Assembly: GCA_017529875.1 (NCBI GenBank)
Contig: JAFXNC010000026.1
Coordinates: forward strand, 1-50,281
Length of the DNA stretch: 50,281 bases
DNA from: Ruminococcus sp.
GTDB lineage: Bacteria; Bacillota; Clostridia; Oscillospirales; Ruminococcaceae
Reading direction: 5' to 3'
The translations under genes and the position numbers were made by a program. Below are positions 18,260 through 26,636 of this stretch, one piece after another. The notes under the pieces are model-generated. The model ran no database searches and was not told the DNA's origin. It worked only from the letters and a program-made list of their open reading frames with translations. Every line of letters starts with the position of its first letter. Within the stretch, counting starts at the first letter, position 1.

Positions 18260-19317
18260 CAGTCGGCGAGCTTTGGTGGACGCAGATAACCAACTCCCGG
18301 AACCTTGTATGCGACATCACGAATATGCTCATCCTCGGCAGATCGGTCATGGTCTGCTTTCCCGACGACATCCCCTGGAAAGAGGTGTTTCAGGAGACCC
18401 TGGAAAACTCCCTCCAGTCCGACAACCGCACCTTCGACATCCACAACGTCACCAGATCCGACGAACCGGGGCAGTATCTTTTCAAGAGGTACATCAGTCC
18501 CAACGTGAGAAACAATATGCGCTACGACCAGTCCTATGAGAACTTCCTGGCACAGGAAAAGACCACGGTGCTCAAGACCTCCTACGTCTGCGTGGAGGGG
18601 CTCTCCACCGAAAAATGCACCGCCGCCTGGACTGAGTCTGTCAACCGCTACCTCGGGGAGTTCGGCGAAGACGACGAGCACGGCATATTCCTGCTGCTTT
18701 GCAAGGGCGCTGCGCCAAGGTCGGCAGGGGAGCTGACCGTCATCGACTACCGGGACTACATCTCCGACTACGACTGCCTCATGCTCTGCCTCACCGTGGT
18801 GTCGGGGCTCAGATGCTGCGCCGAGGAAAAGCAGTACATAGCCGAATTTGCCAACGCCCTGTCCCGGGGCAGCTGCGAACTGGCAGGGGTGCTGGCAGAG
18901 AAGGGCAGAGCCCTCATCGAGACCCCCGAAGACACCGTCAGGGAGGTCTGCGAGGAAAACGGCCTCAGCTTTGCCGAGCTCAGCGACAGGATAGCTCCGG
19001 CGCTGTGGGAGAGCCAGACCAAGCTGGTATTCCCCACGGTGGAGAGGTTCCGCAAGTACTTCTCCGACGAGTACAGGGTAAGTCTTCTGGGCTGCCTGCC
19101 CTTTAGGGATCATTCCTCCGGGGAGAGGATCAACAACGTGAACGGCCTGGAGATCGGGCATCTTCACTTCCTCAGCAAGCAGCGGGGCATCGGCTCGGAG
19201 GCCGACCGCAAGATGCTGGATCTGATGAGGAAAGCCCGCAACGACTCCGCCCACTGGGACATAGTGAGCCTTGACGATTTCAGGGAGATCATCGCCTGGA
19301 AGGAGCCGAACAGATAA
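18256..19317 (+). CDS. Partner protein with C-terminal HEPN-like RX4H motif
   Basis: 353 residues. The first ~160 residues look like an alpha/beta domain, possibly a degenerate P-loop fold (a beta strand then LGRSVMVCFPDD) without a functional GxxxxGKS. The C-terminal ~80 residues are helical and end with LMRKARNDSAHWDIVSLDD. Here Arg328-Asn-x3-His333 matches the RX4-6H signature of HEPN domains, many of which are metal-independent RNases in toxin and defence systems. HEPN assignment is by motif and local helical pattern only. The start overlaps the stop of the giant ATPase by 4 nt, implying fixed stoichiometry or a complex. A strong bidirectional terminator closes the unit, so these two genes have their own promoter and end. 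The function is unassigned; an effector controlled by the ATPase is the simplest hypothesis. Confidence 0.8.
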   Translation: MTVGELWWTQITNSRNLVCDITNMLILGRSVMVCFPDDIPWKEVFQETLENSLQSDNRTFDIHNVTRSDEPGQYLFKRYISPNVRNNMRYDQSYENFLAQEKTTVLKTSYVCVEGLSTEKCTAAWTESVNRYLGEFGEDDEHGIFLLLCKGAAPRSAGELTVIDYRDYISDYDCLMLCLTVVSGLRCCAEEKQYIAEFANALSRGSCELAGVLAEKGRALIETPEDTVREVCEENGLSFAELSDRIAPALWESQTKLVFPTVERFRKYFSDEYRVSLLGCLPFRDHSSGERINNVNGLEIGHLHFLSKQRGIGSEADRKMLDLMRKARNDSAHWDIVSLDDFREIIAWKEPNR

Positions 19318-19323
19318 AAAAAC

Positions 19324-19364
19324 AGCCGGTGCGCGGAGGATGCTCCGCACACCGGCTTTGCTTT
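19324..19364. terminator. Bidirectional terminator between convergent genes
   Basis: AGCCGGTG / CACCGGCT outer stem with GCGGAG-GATG-CTCCGC inner stem (19324-19357). An A run lies on the left and TTTGCTTTT on the right, so it can serve the gene before it and the convergent M23 gene. Confidence 0.88.
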
Positions 19365-20771
19365 TCAGCTGTCAAACTTGTCAATGGTCACAAAGGCCGA
19401 GGGGTTCATGAACAGGCCGTTGTAGCGTATCTCGAAATGCAGGTGGTCGCCTGTGGAGTGACCCGTGGAGCCCATGAGACCGATGTGGTCGCCCTGCTTG
19501 ACGTAATCGCCAACCTCAACGTCTACCCGGTTAAGATGCCCGTAGAGCGTGATGAAGTTGTTGCCGTGGTCGATGATGATGTAGTTGCCGTAGCCGCCTC
19601 CGCAGCCGCAGGATTCGCTCTTGCCGTAATCGTGGGGACAGGAGGTGTTGATCTTTATCACCCTGCCGCTCTCCGAGGCGCGGATGTCGTCGTATTTGTC
19701 GCCGGAGATGTCTATGCCCTGATGATAGCTGCCCCAGCGGGCTCCCACGCCGTAGGAGATGTAATATACCCCCGGCACAGGCCACATGAAGTTGTAGCGG
19801 CATTCGTCCTCGGGGATCTCCTCGCCTGCGTCCTCCCGCTCCTGTATCGCTGCCTGCAACCGCTCTATGGCTGCCGCAGCTTCAAGCTCCCGCGCCTGAC
19901 GGTCCGCATCGTCCGCCGAATCCGAGAATGAGGATCTCAGCACATCCGAAAGGTCGTCCTCGAAGGCCCGGCGCTCCGCGATGTAGGCCTCGTTTTCCTC
20001 GTTGTACTGCTTCTTTTCCTCCGCAAGCTGCGCCGCTACCTCCCGGTGTTCGTCGGCAAGCTTCTGATACTCCTTCTGCTGGGCTTCAAGCTCCTGCATC
20101 TGCCTGGTGTACTCAGACTGCTGGCGGGAGAGCTGTGAGCGCAGGGCTTCAAGCTCCTGCTTGGAGACGTTGAGCTCATCGATGAACCGGTCATCGTGCT
20201 CCGCCACCCGCTTCACCAGCTCCATGCGCATCAGCACATCGTAGAAGTCCGAGGAGCTCAGCAGCACGTTGAGATACCCCTCCTCGCCCCCGGCGATGTA
20301 CAGCGCCCTCAGCCGGCGCTTGAACCTGGCTATGCTCTCGTCGATCTCCGACTGCTTGTCCTCGATGGCGGTCTTGTTGTCCTTTATGCTGATCTCCAGC
20401 CTTGTGAGATAGGAGTTTATGACGTTCTGCTTGGCCTGTATGGTGCCCAGCTTCGCAATGACTGCCTGCTGGAGCTCCGCCTGCTTTTCCTGATCTTCCT
20501 CGTTCTGACGGATCTTTTCGTCCAGCTCCCGCTGAGCCTCCCCTATCTCCCGCAGACGGTCTGCGTATGGGGTAACGTCAAAGGCCGCCGAGGGCAGGCC
20601 CTCGGGATCCTCGTTGTTGTCGCCCGCATCGGTGGTGTTGTCCTCGGAAACAGCCTGATCCAGGTCTCCGGGCAGGGAATAGCTCTCCTGATCCTCGGCA
20701 TAGCCCGAAAACACCCCGACGCTCATAATAAACGCCGCTGCGAAGGCCATAGCCCTTTTGAGCAGTCTCAC
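19365..20771 (-). CDS. M23 murein endopeptidase with coiled coil (EnvC/PcsB-like), copy 2
   Basis: 468 residues from a GTG at 20771, chosen because AAAGGTGG lies 7 nt upstream and a signal peptide (MRLLKRAMAFAAAFIMSVGV) follows at once. After it come a long coiled coil (about residues 70-310), a short linker, and a C-terminal M23 (LytM) domain with the zinc motifs HQGID near residue 347 and HLHFE near 443. The zinc residues look intact, so an active D,D- or cross-bridge endopeptidase is likely, unlike true EnvC, which is an inactive activator. It lies downstream of ftsE, ftsX and a paralogue, and the coiled coil is the part expected to contact the FtsX extracellular loop. A hairpin separates it from the paralogue. 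Confidence 0.88.
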   Translation of the reverse strand: MRLLKRAMAFAAAFIMSVGVFSGYAEDQESYSLPGDLDQAVSEDNTTDAGDNNEDPEGLPSAAFDVTPYADRLREIGEAQRELDEKIRQNEEDQEKQAELQQAVIAKLGTIQAKQNVINSYLTRLEISIKDNKTAIEDKQSEIDESIARFKRRLRALYIAGGEEGYLNVLLSSSDFYDVLMRMELVKRVAEHDDRFIDELNVSKQELEALRSQLSRQQSEYTRQMQELEAQQKEYQKLADEHREVAAQLAEEKKQYNEENEAYIAERRAFEDDLSDVLRSSFSDSADDADRQARELEAAAAIERLQAAIQEREDAGEEIPEDECRYNFMWPVPGVYYISYGVGARWGSYHQGIDISGDKYDDIRASESGRVIKINTSCPHDYGKSESCGCGGGYGNYIIIDHGNNFITLYGHLNRVDVEVGDYVKQGDHIGLMGSTGHSTGDHLHFEIRYNGLFMNPSAFVTIDKFDS

Positions 20772-20802
20772 GAAAACACCACCTTTCTTTGCAAGCAAAT
20801 CC

Positions 20803-20830
20803 ACCCTGTACGGCGCTGACCGTACAGGGT
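20803..20830 (-). other. Intercistronic stem-loop between the two M23 genes
   Basis: ACCCTGTACGG (20803-20813) and CCGTACAGGGT (20820-20830) form a perfect 11-bp stem with a 6-nt loop. No U run follows on the minus strand, so partial termination, processing or mRNA stabilisation is more likely than full termination. Confidence 0.7.
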
Positions 20831-20842
20831 AGTTATTATTCC

Positions 20843-22456
20843 TTATACGTAATCGCTGGGGTTGAGAGCCACGCCGTTGAGACGTACCTCGAAGTGCAGG
20901 TGAGGTCCGGTAGAGTGACCTGTGGAGCCGACGGTTCCGAGCACATCGCCCTGCTGTACCTGCTGACCCACGTATGCGGTGATGCCCTCGGAGTGACCGT
21001 AGAGGGTCCACCATCCGCCGCCGTGGTCGATGATGCAGTAGTTGCCGTAGCCGCCGCCGCAGCCGCAGCTGTAATTCTTGCCGTAGTCATGGGGACAGCC
21101 GTTTACGACTCTGATAACAGTTCCCGCTGCCGCCGCACAGATCTTGGCGCCTCTGATGTTGGGGGAGTAGATGTCTATGCCCTTGTGGTAAGCGCCCCAT
21201 CTCCAGCCCACGCCGTAGCTTATGTAATAGAATCCCGGAACAGGCCATGTGAACATGGACTTGTCCTTGTAGCCGTAGGCACTGTTCTTATTTGTACCGC
21301 TGGAGGTGTTGTTTGAGCCGGAGCCGCTGTTTGAGCCGGAGCCGCTGTTTGACCCGGAGCCGCTGTTGCTGCCGGAGCTGGGATCGTCGTTGATGACAGG
21401 GGTGGTGGGAGCGTTGTTCTGCTGCTTCTGCTGCTCTTCGAGCAGAGCCTGCTGCCTGCGCTTTTCTTCCTCCTCGGCCTTCTTGCGGGCCTCTTCCTCA
21501 GCCTTCCTGCGGGCCTCCTCCTCGGCCTTGCGTCTGGCTTCTTCCTCCTGGCGCTTCTTTTCCTCCTGCTCGGCCTTCTGCTTTTTGATCTCCTCCTGCT
21601 CCTCAAAGAGCTTTTGCAGATCGTCCTCAAAGGCCTGCTGCTCGGCTATGTTGGCCTCCTGATTGGCCTTAAATGCCGCCTCGTCGTCCTCGAGCATTTT
21701 GAGCATAGCGGCGCTCTCCAGATAGAGGTCGTCCAGCTTGTCCTTCTGAGCCTCATGCTTTTCCTGCTGCTCCAGCAGATCCAGCTTGTCGGATTCAAGC
21801 TCCTGCTTGGTCTCCTTAAGGGCAGCCTCGTCGGCCTCGTACTGGTTCTTCTTGGCGATAAGGTCGTCGATAACGCTGTTGTCGTGGTCGGCAACGCGCT
21901 TTACCAGCTCAAGCTTCATGAGCATATCATAGAAGTCCGAAGCCCCCACAAGTATATCGGTGTAGCTTTCGCTTCCGGCTATGTACATAGCCCTGATGCG
22001 CTGCTGGAAGTCCTTGACGCCCTGGGTTATCTCGGCTTTCTTGACCTCGATATCCTTCTCCTTCTTGTCGATCTGGTCGGAGAGGGTGGTTATCTTGGTG
22101 GACAGGGTCTCGATAGAGCTTTCAAGTGCCCGGATAGTTTCCTCGACAGTGAGTATCTGATCCTCGATAGCCTTCTGGTTTTCCTCTTCCTTGGCGATAT
22201 CGTCCTGGGTATCCTTGATCTGCTTGTCGAGCTCGGCCTGCTTTTCTTCAAGCTCCTTGATCTGATCCTTGGCCTTCTTTATTTCTTCCTTGGTTTCCTT
22301 GGCTTTCTCGTCGAGCTCGGCTATTACGTCATCGGTATCGGCGGAGACAAGGCTCTCGCTGATAACGGGTCTGCTGCTGCCGGACATCACCGTCAGAACG
22401 GTGACCACCGCCGCAAGGCAGGCCAGAAGACGTTTGGCACGGCTTATCATTTTCAT
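20843..22456 (-). CDS. M23 murein endopeptidase with coiled coil (EnvC/PcsB-like), copy 1
   Basis: 537 residues from the ATG at 22456, with GGAGGG 7 nt upstream; a TTG further out would overlap that site. A signal peptide is followed by a very long coiled coil including an Ala/Glu/Lys/Arg-rich stretch with repeated RKAEEEAR units, a Gly/Ser/Asn linker of repeated GSGSNS units, and an M23 domain with HKGIDI near residue 422 and HLHFEV near 520. The secreted enzyme would cut peptidoglycan cross-links at the septum. Same architecture as the downstream gene but with a longer low-complexity linker, so the pair is a tandem duplication that has diverged. It follows ftsX by ~70 nt, which suggests activation by FtsEX, as PcsB, CwlO and EnvC are in other bacteria. 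Confidence 0.9.
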   Translation of the reverse strand: MKMISRAKRLLACLAAVVTVLTVMSGSSRPVISESLVSADTDDVIAELDEKAKETKEEIKKAKDQIKELEEKQAELDKQIKDTQDDIAKEEENQKAIEDQILTVEETIRALESSIETLSTKITTLSDQIDKKEKDIEVKKAEITQGVKDFQQRIRAMYIAGSESYTDILVGASDFYDMLMKLELVKRVADHDNSVIDDLIAKKNQYEADEAALKETKQELESDKLDLLEQQEKHEAQKDKLDDLYLESAAMLKMLEDDEAAFKANQEANIAEQQAFEDDLQKLFEEQEEIKKQKAEQEEKKRQEEEARRKAEEEARRKAEEEARKKAEEEEKRRQQALLEEQQKQQNNAPTTPVINDDPSSGSNSGSGSNSGSGSNSGSGSNNTSSGTNKNSAYGYKDKSMFTWPVPGFYYISYGVGWRWGAYHKGIDIYSPNIRGAKICAAAAGTVIRVVNGCPHDYGKNYSCGCGGGYGNYCIIDHGGGWWTLYGHSEGITAYVGQQVQQGDVLGTVGSTGHSTGPHLHFEVRLNGVALNPSDYV

Positions 22457-22528
22457 CTGTGATCCCTCCAAAGAATCTGCGTCGGCTGTTTTATATGTAT
22501 CTGAGCCGATTTTTTTTACACAAAACTT

Positions 22529-23434
22529 TTACACGTTAAGATGCTTGCCTGTGCTGAAGGAGGTACCGATCGCACCGATCAGGGCGCCTGCCGCCGCATA
22601 GGCTATGGTAACATAGAGGAACAGATCCTCGAACGAATAGAGGTTGCTGACGCCCAGCACGCTCCAGAGCTTGAAATCGTTGTTGAAGATGCTGTAAACG
22701 CCCTCATAGGCGAACTTGGTGAGACCCAGCGCACCTGCTGCGGCCAAAAGTCCCACTACCATACCCTCGATGAAGAAGGGTATCCTGATGAAGCTGTTCT
22801 TCGCGCCCACATACTTCATAATGTTGATCTCTTTGCGGCGGGCGAAGACGCTGGCTCTTGTGGTGTTGGAGATGATTATGAGACATACCACGATCAGCGC
22901 CACCACGATAGCTCCCGAGATTATCCCCAGGATACGCCTGATAGAGATAAGGGTATCGGTGAACTCCGTAGGTGAACGGGTGGAGGCCACGTTCTCGAAG
23001 GTGTCGATCTGTGTGGTGGTCTCGGTCATCTTCTGGATGTCATGTACAGTCACCCGGAAGGTGTCGGGGAGGAAGTTGTCGTCGGCATACTGGAACAGAT
23101 CCTGCTCCTCCTTGGACATATCCTTTACCATGCTCTCCCAGGCCTGCTCCTTGGAGTAGAACTCGATAGTATTAACGTTGGGCAGACCGCCGATCTTCAT
23201 TTTAAGGTCGTCTATCTGCTGCTGGGTGGAATTGTCGGCGATCTGGACTACTACCTCGCTCTTGTCCTCGATACCGCCGATGATGCGGTTGATATTGATA
23301 GCGAGAAGCACCGAGATGCCTACCATGAGCAGAGACACCAGCATGATGCAGAAGCTGGCGAAGCTCATCATCCTGTTTTTCCAGATACCCTTGAAGCCCT
23401 GATGCACGAGGTACCGCATACTACTTATTTTCAT
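22529..23434 (-). CDS. ftsX: Cell-division ABC-type permease FtsX
   Basis: 301 residues. Four membrane segments in the FtsX order: one near residues 20-45, a large extracellular loop (about 50-170), then three in the C-terminal half, with WKNRMMSFAS at the first and ARRKEINIMKYVGAKNSFIR in the cytoplasmic coupling loop. FtsX transmits ATP hydrolysis by FtsE to extracellular murein hydrolases. Its start overlaps the end of ftsE by 14 nt, with AGGAGG inside the ftsE end, so the pair is translationally coupled. Confidence 0.95.
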   Translation of the reverse strand: MKISSMRYLVHQGFKGIWKNRMMSFASFCIMLVSLLMVGISVLLAININRIIGGIEDKSEVVVQIADNSTQQQIDDLKMKIGGLPNVNTIEFYSKEQAWESMVKDMSKEEQDLFQYADDNFLPDTFRVTVHDIQKMTETTTQIDTFENVASTRSPTEFTDTLISIRRILGIISGAIVVALIVVCLIIISNTTRASVFARRKEINIMKYVGAKNSFIRIPFFIEGMVVGLLAAAGALGLTKFAYEGVYSIFNNDFKLWSVLGVSNLYSFEDLFLYVTIAYAAAGALIGAIGTSFSTGKHLNV

Positions 23435-24107
23435 TGGTACCTCCTATGACCTCATCGAAGGCGATGGAGCCGCTGTTGATATTGATGATCCTTCCGCCGA
23501 AGTAACGCACCAGCTCATGCTCGTGAGTTACCATAAGTATGGTGGTGCCGCACTCGTTGATGCCCTTGAGCAGTCCCACTATCTCATAGGAGAGGGCGGG
23601 GTCGATATTGCCGGTGGGCTCGTCGGCGATTATGAGCTTGGGGTCGTTGACCAGGGCTCTTGCCAGGGCGACTCTCTGCTGTTCGCCGCCGGAGAGCTCG
23701 GTGGGATAGGACTTGGACTTGTCCGAAAGCCCCACAAGGTTGATAACGTAGGGTACGCGGCTTCTGATATACTTGGCGGGCGCGTCGATAACTCTCAGCA
23801 CGAATGCCACGTTCTCATATACGGTCATGGTGGGGATAAGCCTGAAATCCTGGAACACCACGCCGATAGTACGGCGCAGGGCGGGAACTTTTCCGCGCCT
23901 GAGCTTTCTGAGGTTGAAGCCGTTTACGATGACCTCGCCGGAGGTGGCGTCTATCTCTTTGAGCACCAGCTTTATCAGAGTTGATTTGCCGGCGCCGGAG
24001 GGTCCTACCACGAAAGCGAAATCTCCGTCGTTGATCTTAAGGTTGATCTTGTTGAGTGCGTCCACGCCGCTGGAATAGGTCACGGACACATCCTTGAATT
24101 CTACCAA
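23421..24107 (-). CDS. ftsE: Cell-division ABC ATPase FtsE
   Basis: 228 residues from a TTG start at 24107, which gives the family N-terminus (M)VEFKDVSVTY and has AAGGTG upstream; the open frame reaches further but without family similarity. It contains Walker A GPSGAGKS, the FtsE-type Q-loop VFQDFRLIPTMTVYENV, signature LSGGEQQR and Walker B LIIADEPTGN. It energises FtsX at the septum. First gene of the ftsE-ftsX-M23-M23 unit. I found no clear promoter between it and the terminator of the regulator upstream. Confidence 0.95.
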   Translation of the reverse strand: MVEFKDVSVTYSSGVDALNKINLKINDGDFAFVVGPSGAGKSTLIKLVLKEIDATSGEVIVNGFNLRKLRRGKVPALRRTIGVVFQDFRLIPTMTVYENVAFVLRVIDAPAKYIRSRVPYVINLVGLSDKSKSYPTELSGGEQQRVALARALVNDPKLIIADEPTGNIDPALSYEIVGLLKGINECGTTILMVTHEHELVRYFGGRIININSGSIAFDEVIGGTNENK

Positions 24108-24154
24108 GAAAAATACACCTTCTTTGTGTTGACTGGGGTCTTGTGAGCGAATAA

Positions 24155-24192
24155 CAAAAAATGCGGTCGGGATTTTACCCCGACCCATTTTT
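24155..24192 (-). terminator. Terminator of the PucR-type regulator gene
   Basis: On the minus strand GGTCGGG and CCCGACC form a stem flanked by AAAAATG and CATTTTTT, ending in a U run toward ftsE. Confidence 0.82.
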
Positions 24193-24215
24193 AAGCATAG
24201 TTTTTCGGTGCAGGC

Positions 24216-25301
24216 TCAGAACTTGACCGGATTGGCGGACAGGTACTTCTTGACCATGAGCGCGATCTTGAAGATGATAGCGTGATCGAACTCTCTGAGG
24301 TCGAGGCCTGTGAGCTTCTTGATCTTTTCAAGCCTGTATACCAGCGTGTTTCTGTGTACGAAAAGCTTTCTCGAAGTCTCGGAAACGTTGAGGTTGTTCT
24401 CGAAGAATTTCTGGATCGTGAAAAGCGTCTCGTGGTCGAGCGACTCGATGGAGCCCTTCTTGAACACTTCCTTTAAGAAGGTCTCGCACAGAGTTGTGGG
24501 CAGGTGATAGATAAGTCTTGCGATACCCAGGTTATCGTAGGACACGATGACCTTGTCGGTATCGAACACCTTGCCGACTTCCAGTGCGATCTGGGCTTCC
24601 TTGAAGGATCTTGCGAGGTCACGCACGCCCTCTACGACGGTACCGATACCGACGTTTACTCTCGTATAGAACTCTCCGCTCAGGGTATCGGAGATAGATC
24701 TTGCGAGCTTTTCGAGATCCTTGGGCTCTACTCCGGGGGCGACCTCCTTGACAAGCACGATATCGCTCTCGGTGATATTGAATACAAAGTCCTTATTCTT
24801 ATCGGGGAACAGGTTCTGGATAACATCGAAGGCGGAAACGTCATTCGAGGTGATTATCCTGATGAGCAGCGCCACGCGGGAGGTATCGGCGCTGAAATGC
24901 AGCTCTCTGGCCTTGACATGGATATCTCCGGGGAGCACGTTGTCGAGGACCACGTTCTTGATGAAATTGTTCCTGTCGTACTTTTCATCGTAGTACTGCT
25001 TGATGCTGGAGAGAGTGATGGCGAGTATGCTGGCATACTTGGCAGCCACCTCATCGGTACCGGCAACGAACACGGCATAATCCGGCTTCATCATCGCGCC
25101 GAAAGGCTTATAGGTATAGCCGTCGCGGACGAAGATGTCATGGGAATCGGAAAGATCGAAGGACACGAACTCATTGGTAGTTCCCACCTGAGCAAGCTCG
25201 GAGCAGGCAATGATGGTCGCGGTCTCGTCGATGACGCCGATGGTGCAGTCGATAGTGTCTCTCATCTGGTGAACGACGCTCTGGAATAATCTGTTTGACA
25301 T
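24216..25301 (-). CDS. PucR/CdaR-type transcriptional regulator
   Basis: 361 residues from the ATG at 25301, preceded by GAGGGG with 8-nt spacing; the frame continues upstream to 25433 but that part overlaps the promoter. The N-terminal ~130 residues look like a GAF/PAS-type sensor (CTIGVIDETATIIACSELAQ). A middle GGDEF-like CdaR region includes VNVGIGTVVEG and SFKEAQIALEVG. The C-terminus is the PucR helix-turn-helix, VSETSRKLFVHRNTLVYRL. Members activate metabolic genes in response to small molecules; the ligand and targets here are unknown. Transcribed alone, with its own promoter and terminator, upstream of ftsEX. Nothing shows that it regulates division. Confidence 0.88.
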   Translation of the reverse strand: MSNRLFQSVVHQMRDTIDCTIGVIDETATIIACSELAQVGTTNEFVSFDLSDSHDIFVRDGYTYKPFGAMMKPDYAVFVAGTDEVAAKYASILAITLSSIKQYYDEKYDRNNFIKNVVLDNVLPGDIHVKARELHFSADTSRVALLIRIITSNDVSAFDVIQNLFPDKNKDFVFNITESDIVLVKEVAPGVEPKDLEKLARSISDTLSGEFYTRVNVGIGTVVEGVRDLARSFKEAQIALEVGKVFDTDKVIVSYDNLGIARLIYHLPTTLCETFLKEVFKKGSIESLDHETLFTIQKFFENNLNVSETSRKLFVHRNTLVYRLEKIKKLTGLDLREFDHAIIFKIALMVKKYLSANPVKF

Positions 25302-25364
25302 AATTTTTTCCCCTCTGTTTGCAAAATATTTCAGACTATTTTTGTAAGAGTCCCTACGGAATAT

Positions 25365-25393
25365 ATTATAACAAAAAACGATTGATTTTGCAA
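25365..25393 (-). promoter_or_regulatory. Promoter of the PucR-type regulator gene
   Basis: Minus strand: TTGCAA (25393-25388), 17 bp, TATAAT (25370-25365). Confidence 0.78.
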
Positions 25394-25461
25394 GGGGTTT
25401 ATAGTAAAAATGTTCAAAAAAGTTTTTTCGCACAAATCAGGGGCTAAAATCCGCCCTAACT

Positions 25462-25478
25462 TGTTACAGATTGTAACA
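25462..25478. promoter_or_regulatory. Perfect operator-like palindrome
   Basis: TGTTACA-GAT-TGTAACA, 7-bp perfect arms, in the AT-rich divergent gap 25302-25790 between the regulator promoter and the acetyltransferase promoter. It lies ~70 bp upstream of the regulator -35 box. No other structure is evident in this gap. Confidence 0.5.
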
Positions 25479-25728
25479 TATTTTGAGATGCTATGTGTTA
25501 AGAAAGTATGAAAATCTCCGGGTTTTTCAGGCTCTGACTGTGAGTTTTGTTATCAAATGCAGTAATTACGTTACTTTTTTGTAATTTTTAAATTTTTTGT
25601 AAACGCTGCCGTGCAGTCCGTTTTTTTACACATGAGCAGCCCGACGAAATCTCCCCGGGACAGTTTGCCGCAGATTTGCCCTCTTTATTCGTCATATAAT
25701 ACAAAGCGGATCACTTTTTCTCCCTCGA

Positions 25729-25757
25729 TTGACTTGACCCTTATTATATGGTATAAT
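25729..25757 (+). promoter_or_regulatory. Promoter of the acetyltransferase-rimM-trmD operon
   Basis: TTGACT (25729-25734), 17 bp, TATAAT (25752-25757). Confidence 0.82.
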
Positions 25758-25790
25758 AAGCTAAGTATCACACCGAAAGGAGGCAGCGCC

Positions 25791-26636
25791 ATGACCGGGG
25801 AACTGTGCAAGCTTTTCTGCTCCTGCTATCCTCAGTTCAATATGACCCCGGAGCGTTTCGGGAGCCTGTTGGTCAGCGGGGACAGTCACGTCATCACCCA
25901 TAACGAAAGCGGGGTGCTTACTGGCTTCGTCATCACCGAGGGGGCGGCGCTGCGGCTGATCTGCGTTGCGCCCGAGCACCGTCACCGGGGGATAGGCAGG
26001 CTGCTGCTGTCTGAGGCGGAGGGATACATCGCCTCACAGGGGTTCAGGACAGTCTTCACCGGGGGAGTTTCGTCGAGGTTTCTTATTGGCGCCGACAAGG
26101 CCTCATGGGGGTTCTTCGAGGGGCAGGGCTACACCTCTGTGGGAGGCTGTGACGAAATGCTGATACGGCTCAAGGATTTCACGTTTGACGAGAGCCGCTT
26201 TAAAGGTCACAAGACCGCCCGCTACGGCTGGTATAACGGCGACCCTGAGACCCTTCGCAAAGCCGTGGCTGAGGTGGATGAGGACTGGGTGCAGTACTTT
26301 GAGGACGGCTGCCGCTGCTATGCGGCGACGGTGGAGGGCGAGACAGCAAGCTTCTGCCTGGTGTCCTATGACGCACAAAACTACCTCACAGACGCCTTCG
26401 GACGGGTGGGTATGCCCGGCTGCGTCGGCACGGTGCCTAAGTACCGCGGCAAGGGCATAGGCATAGAGCTGGTAGCCCGTGTGACGGAGCATCTGAAAAA
26501 CGAGGGCATGGACATCTCCTTCATCTTCTTCACGGGGGTGGCGGACTGGTACAGAAAGCTTGGCTACGAGGTCTTCGTGACCGAAGTCTTCGGCAGGAAA
26601 GACTTTGACCAAAATACGAAAGAGGAAACAGTATGA
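25791..26636 (+). CDS. Tandem GNAT-family N-acetyltransferase
   Basis: 281 residues from the ATG at 25791, which has AAAGGAGG at good spacing; the open frame upstream runs through the promoter and is not coding. Two GNAT-like halves are visible. The first has the acetyl-CoA motif ICVAPEHRHRGIGRLLLSEA; the second has GTVPKYRGKGIGIELVARV. Known members acetylate amino groups of small molecules, peptides or ribosomal proteins; the substrate here cannot be told. Its stop overlaps the rimM start by 4 nt, so it is translationally coupled to ribosome-maturation and tRNA-modification genes, an unusual partner. Confidence 0.85.
   Translation: MTGELCKLFCSCYPQFNMTPERFGSLLVSGDSHVITHNESGVLTGFVITEGAALRLICVAPEHRHRGIGRLLLSEAEGYIASQGFRTVFTGGVSSRFLIGADKASWGFFEGQGYTSVGGCDEMLIRLKDFTFDESRFKGHKTARYGWYNGDPETLRKAVAEVDEDWVQYFEDGCRCYAATVEGETASFCLVSYDAQNYLTDAFGRVGMPGCVGTVPKYRGKGIGIELVARVTEHLKNEGMDISFIFFTGVADWYRKLGYEVFVTEVFGRKDFDQNTKEETV

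Noticed and set aside
12506..19317. Assignment of the two-gene unit to BREX, Avs or another named defence system
   Set aside because: No PglZ, methyltransferase, nuclease or other defining partner is adjacent, and I cannot match the domain order to any named system, so it is left unnamed.
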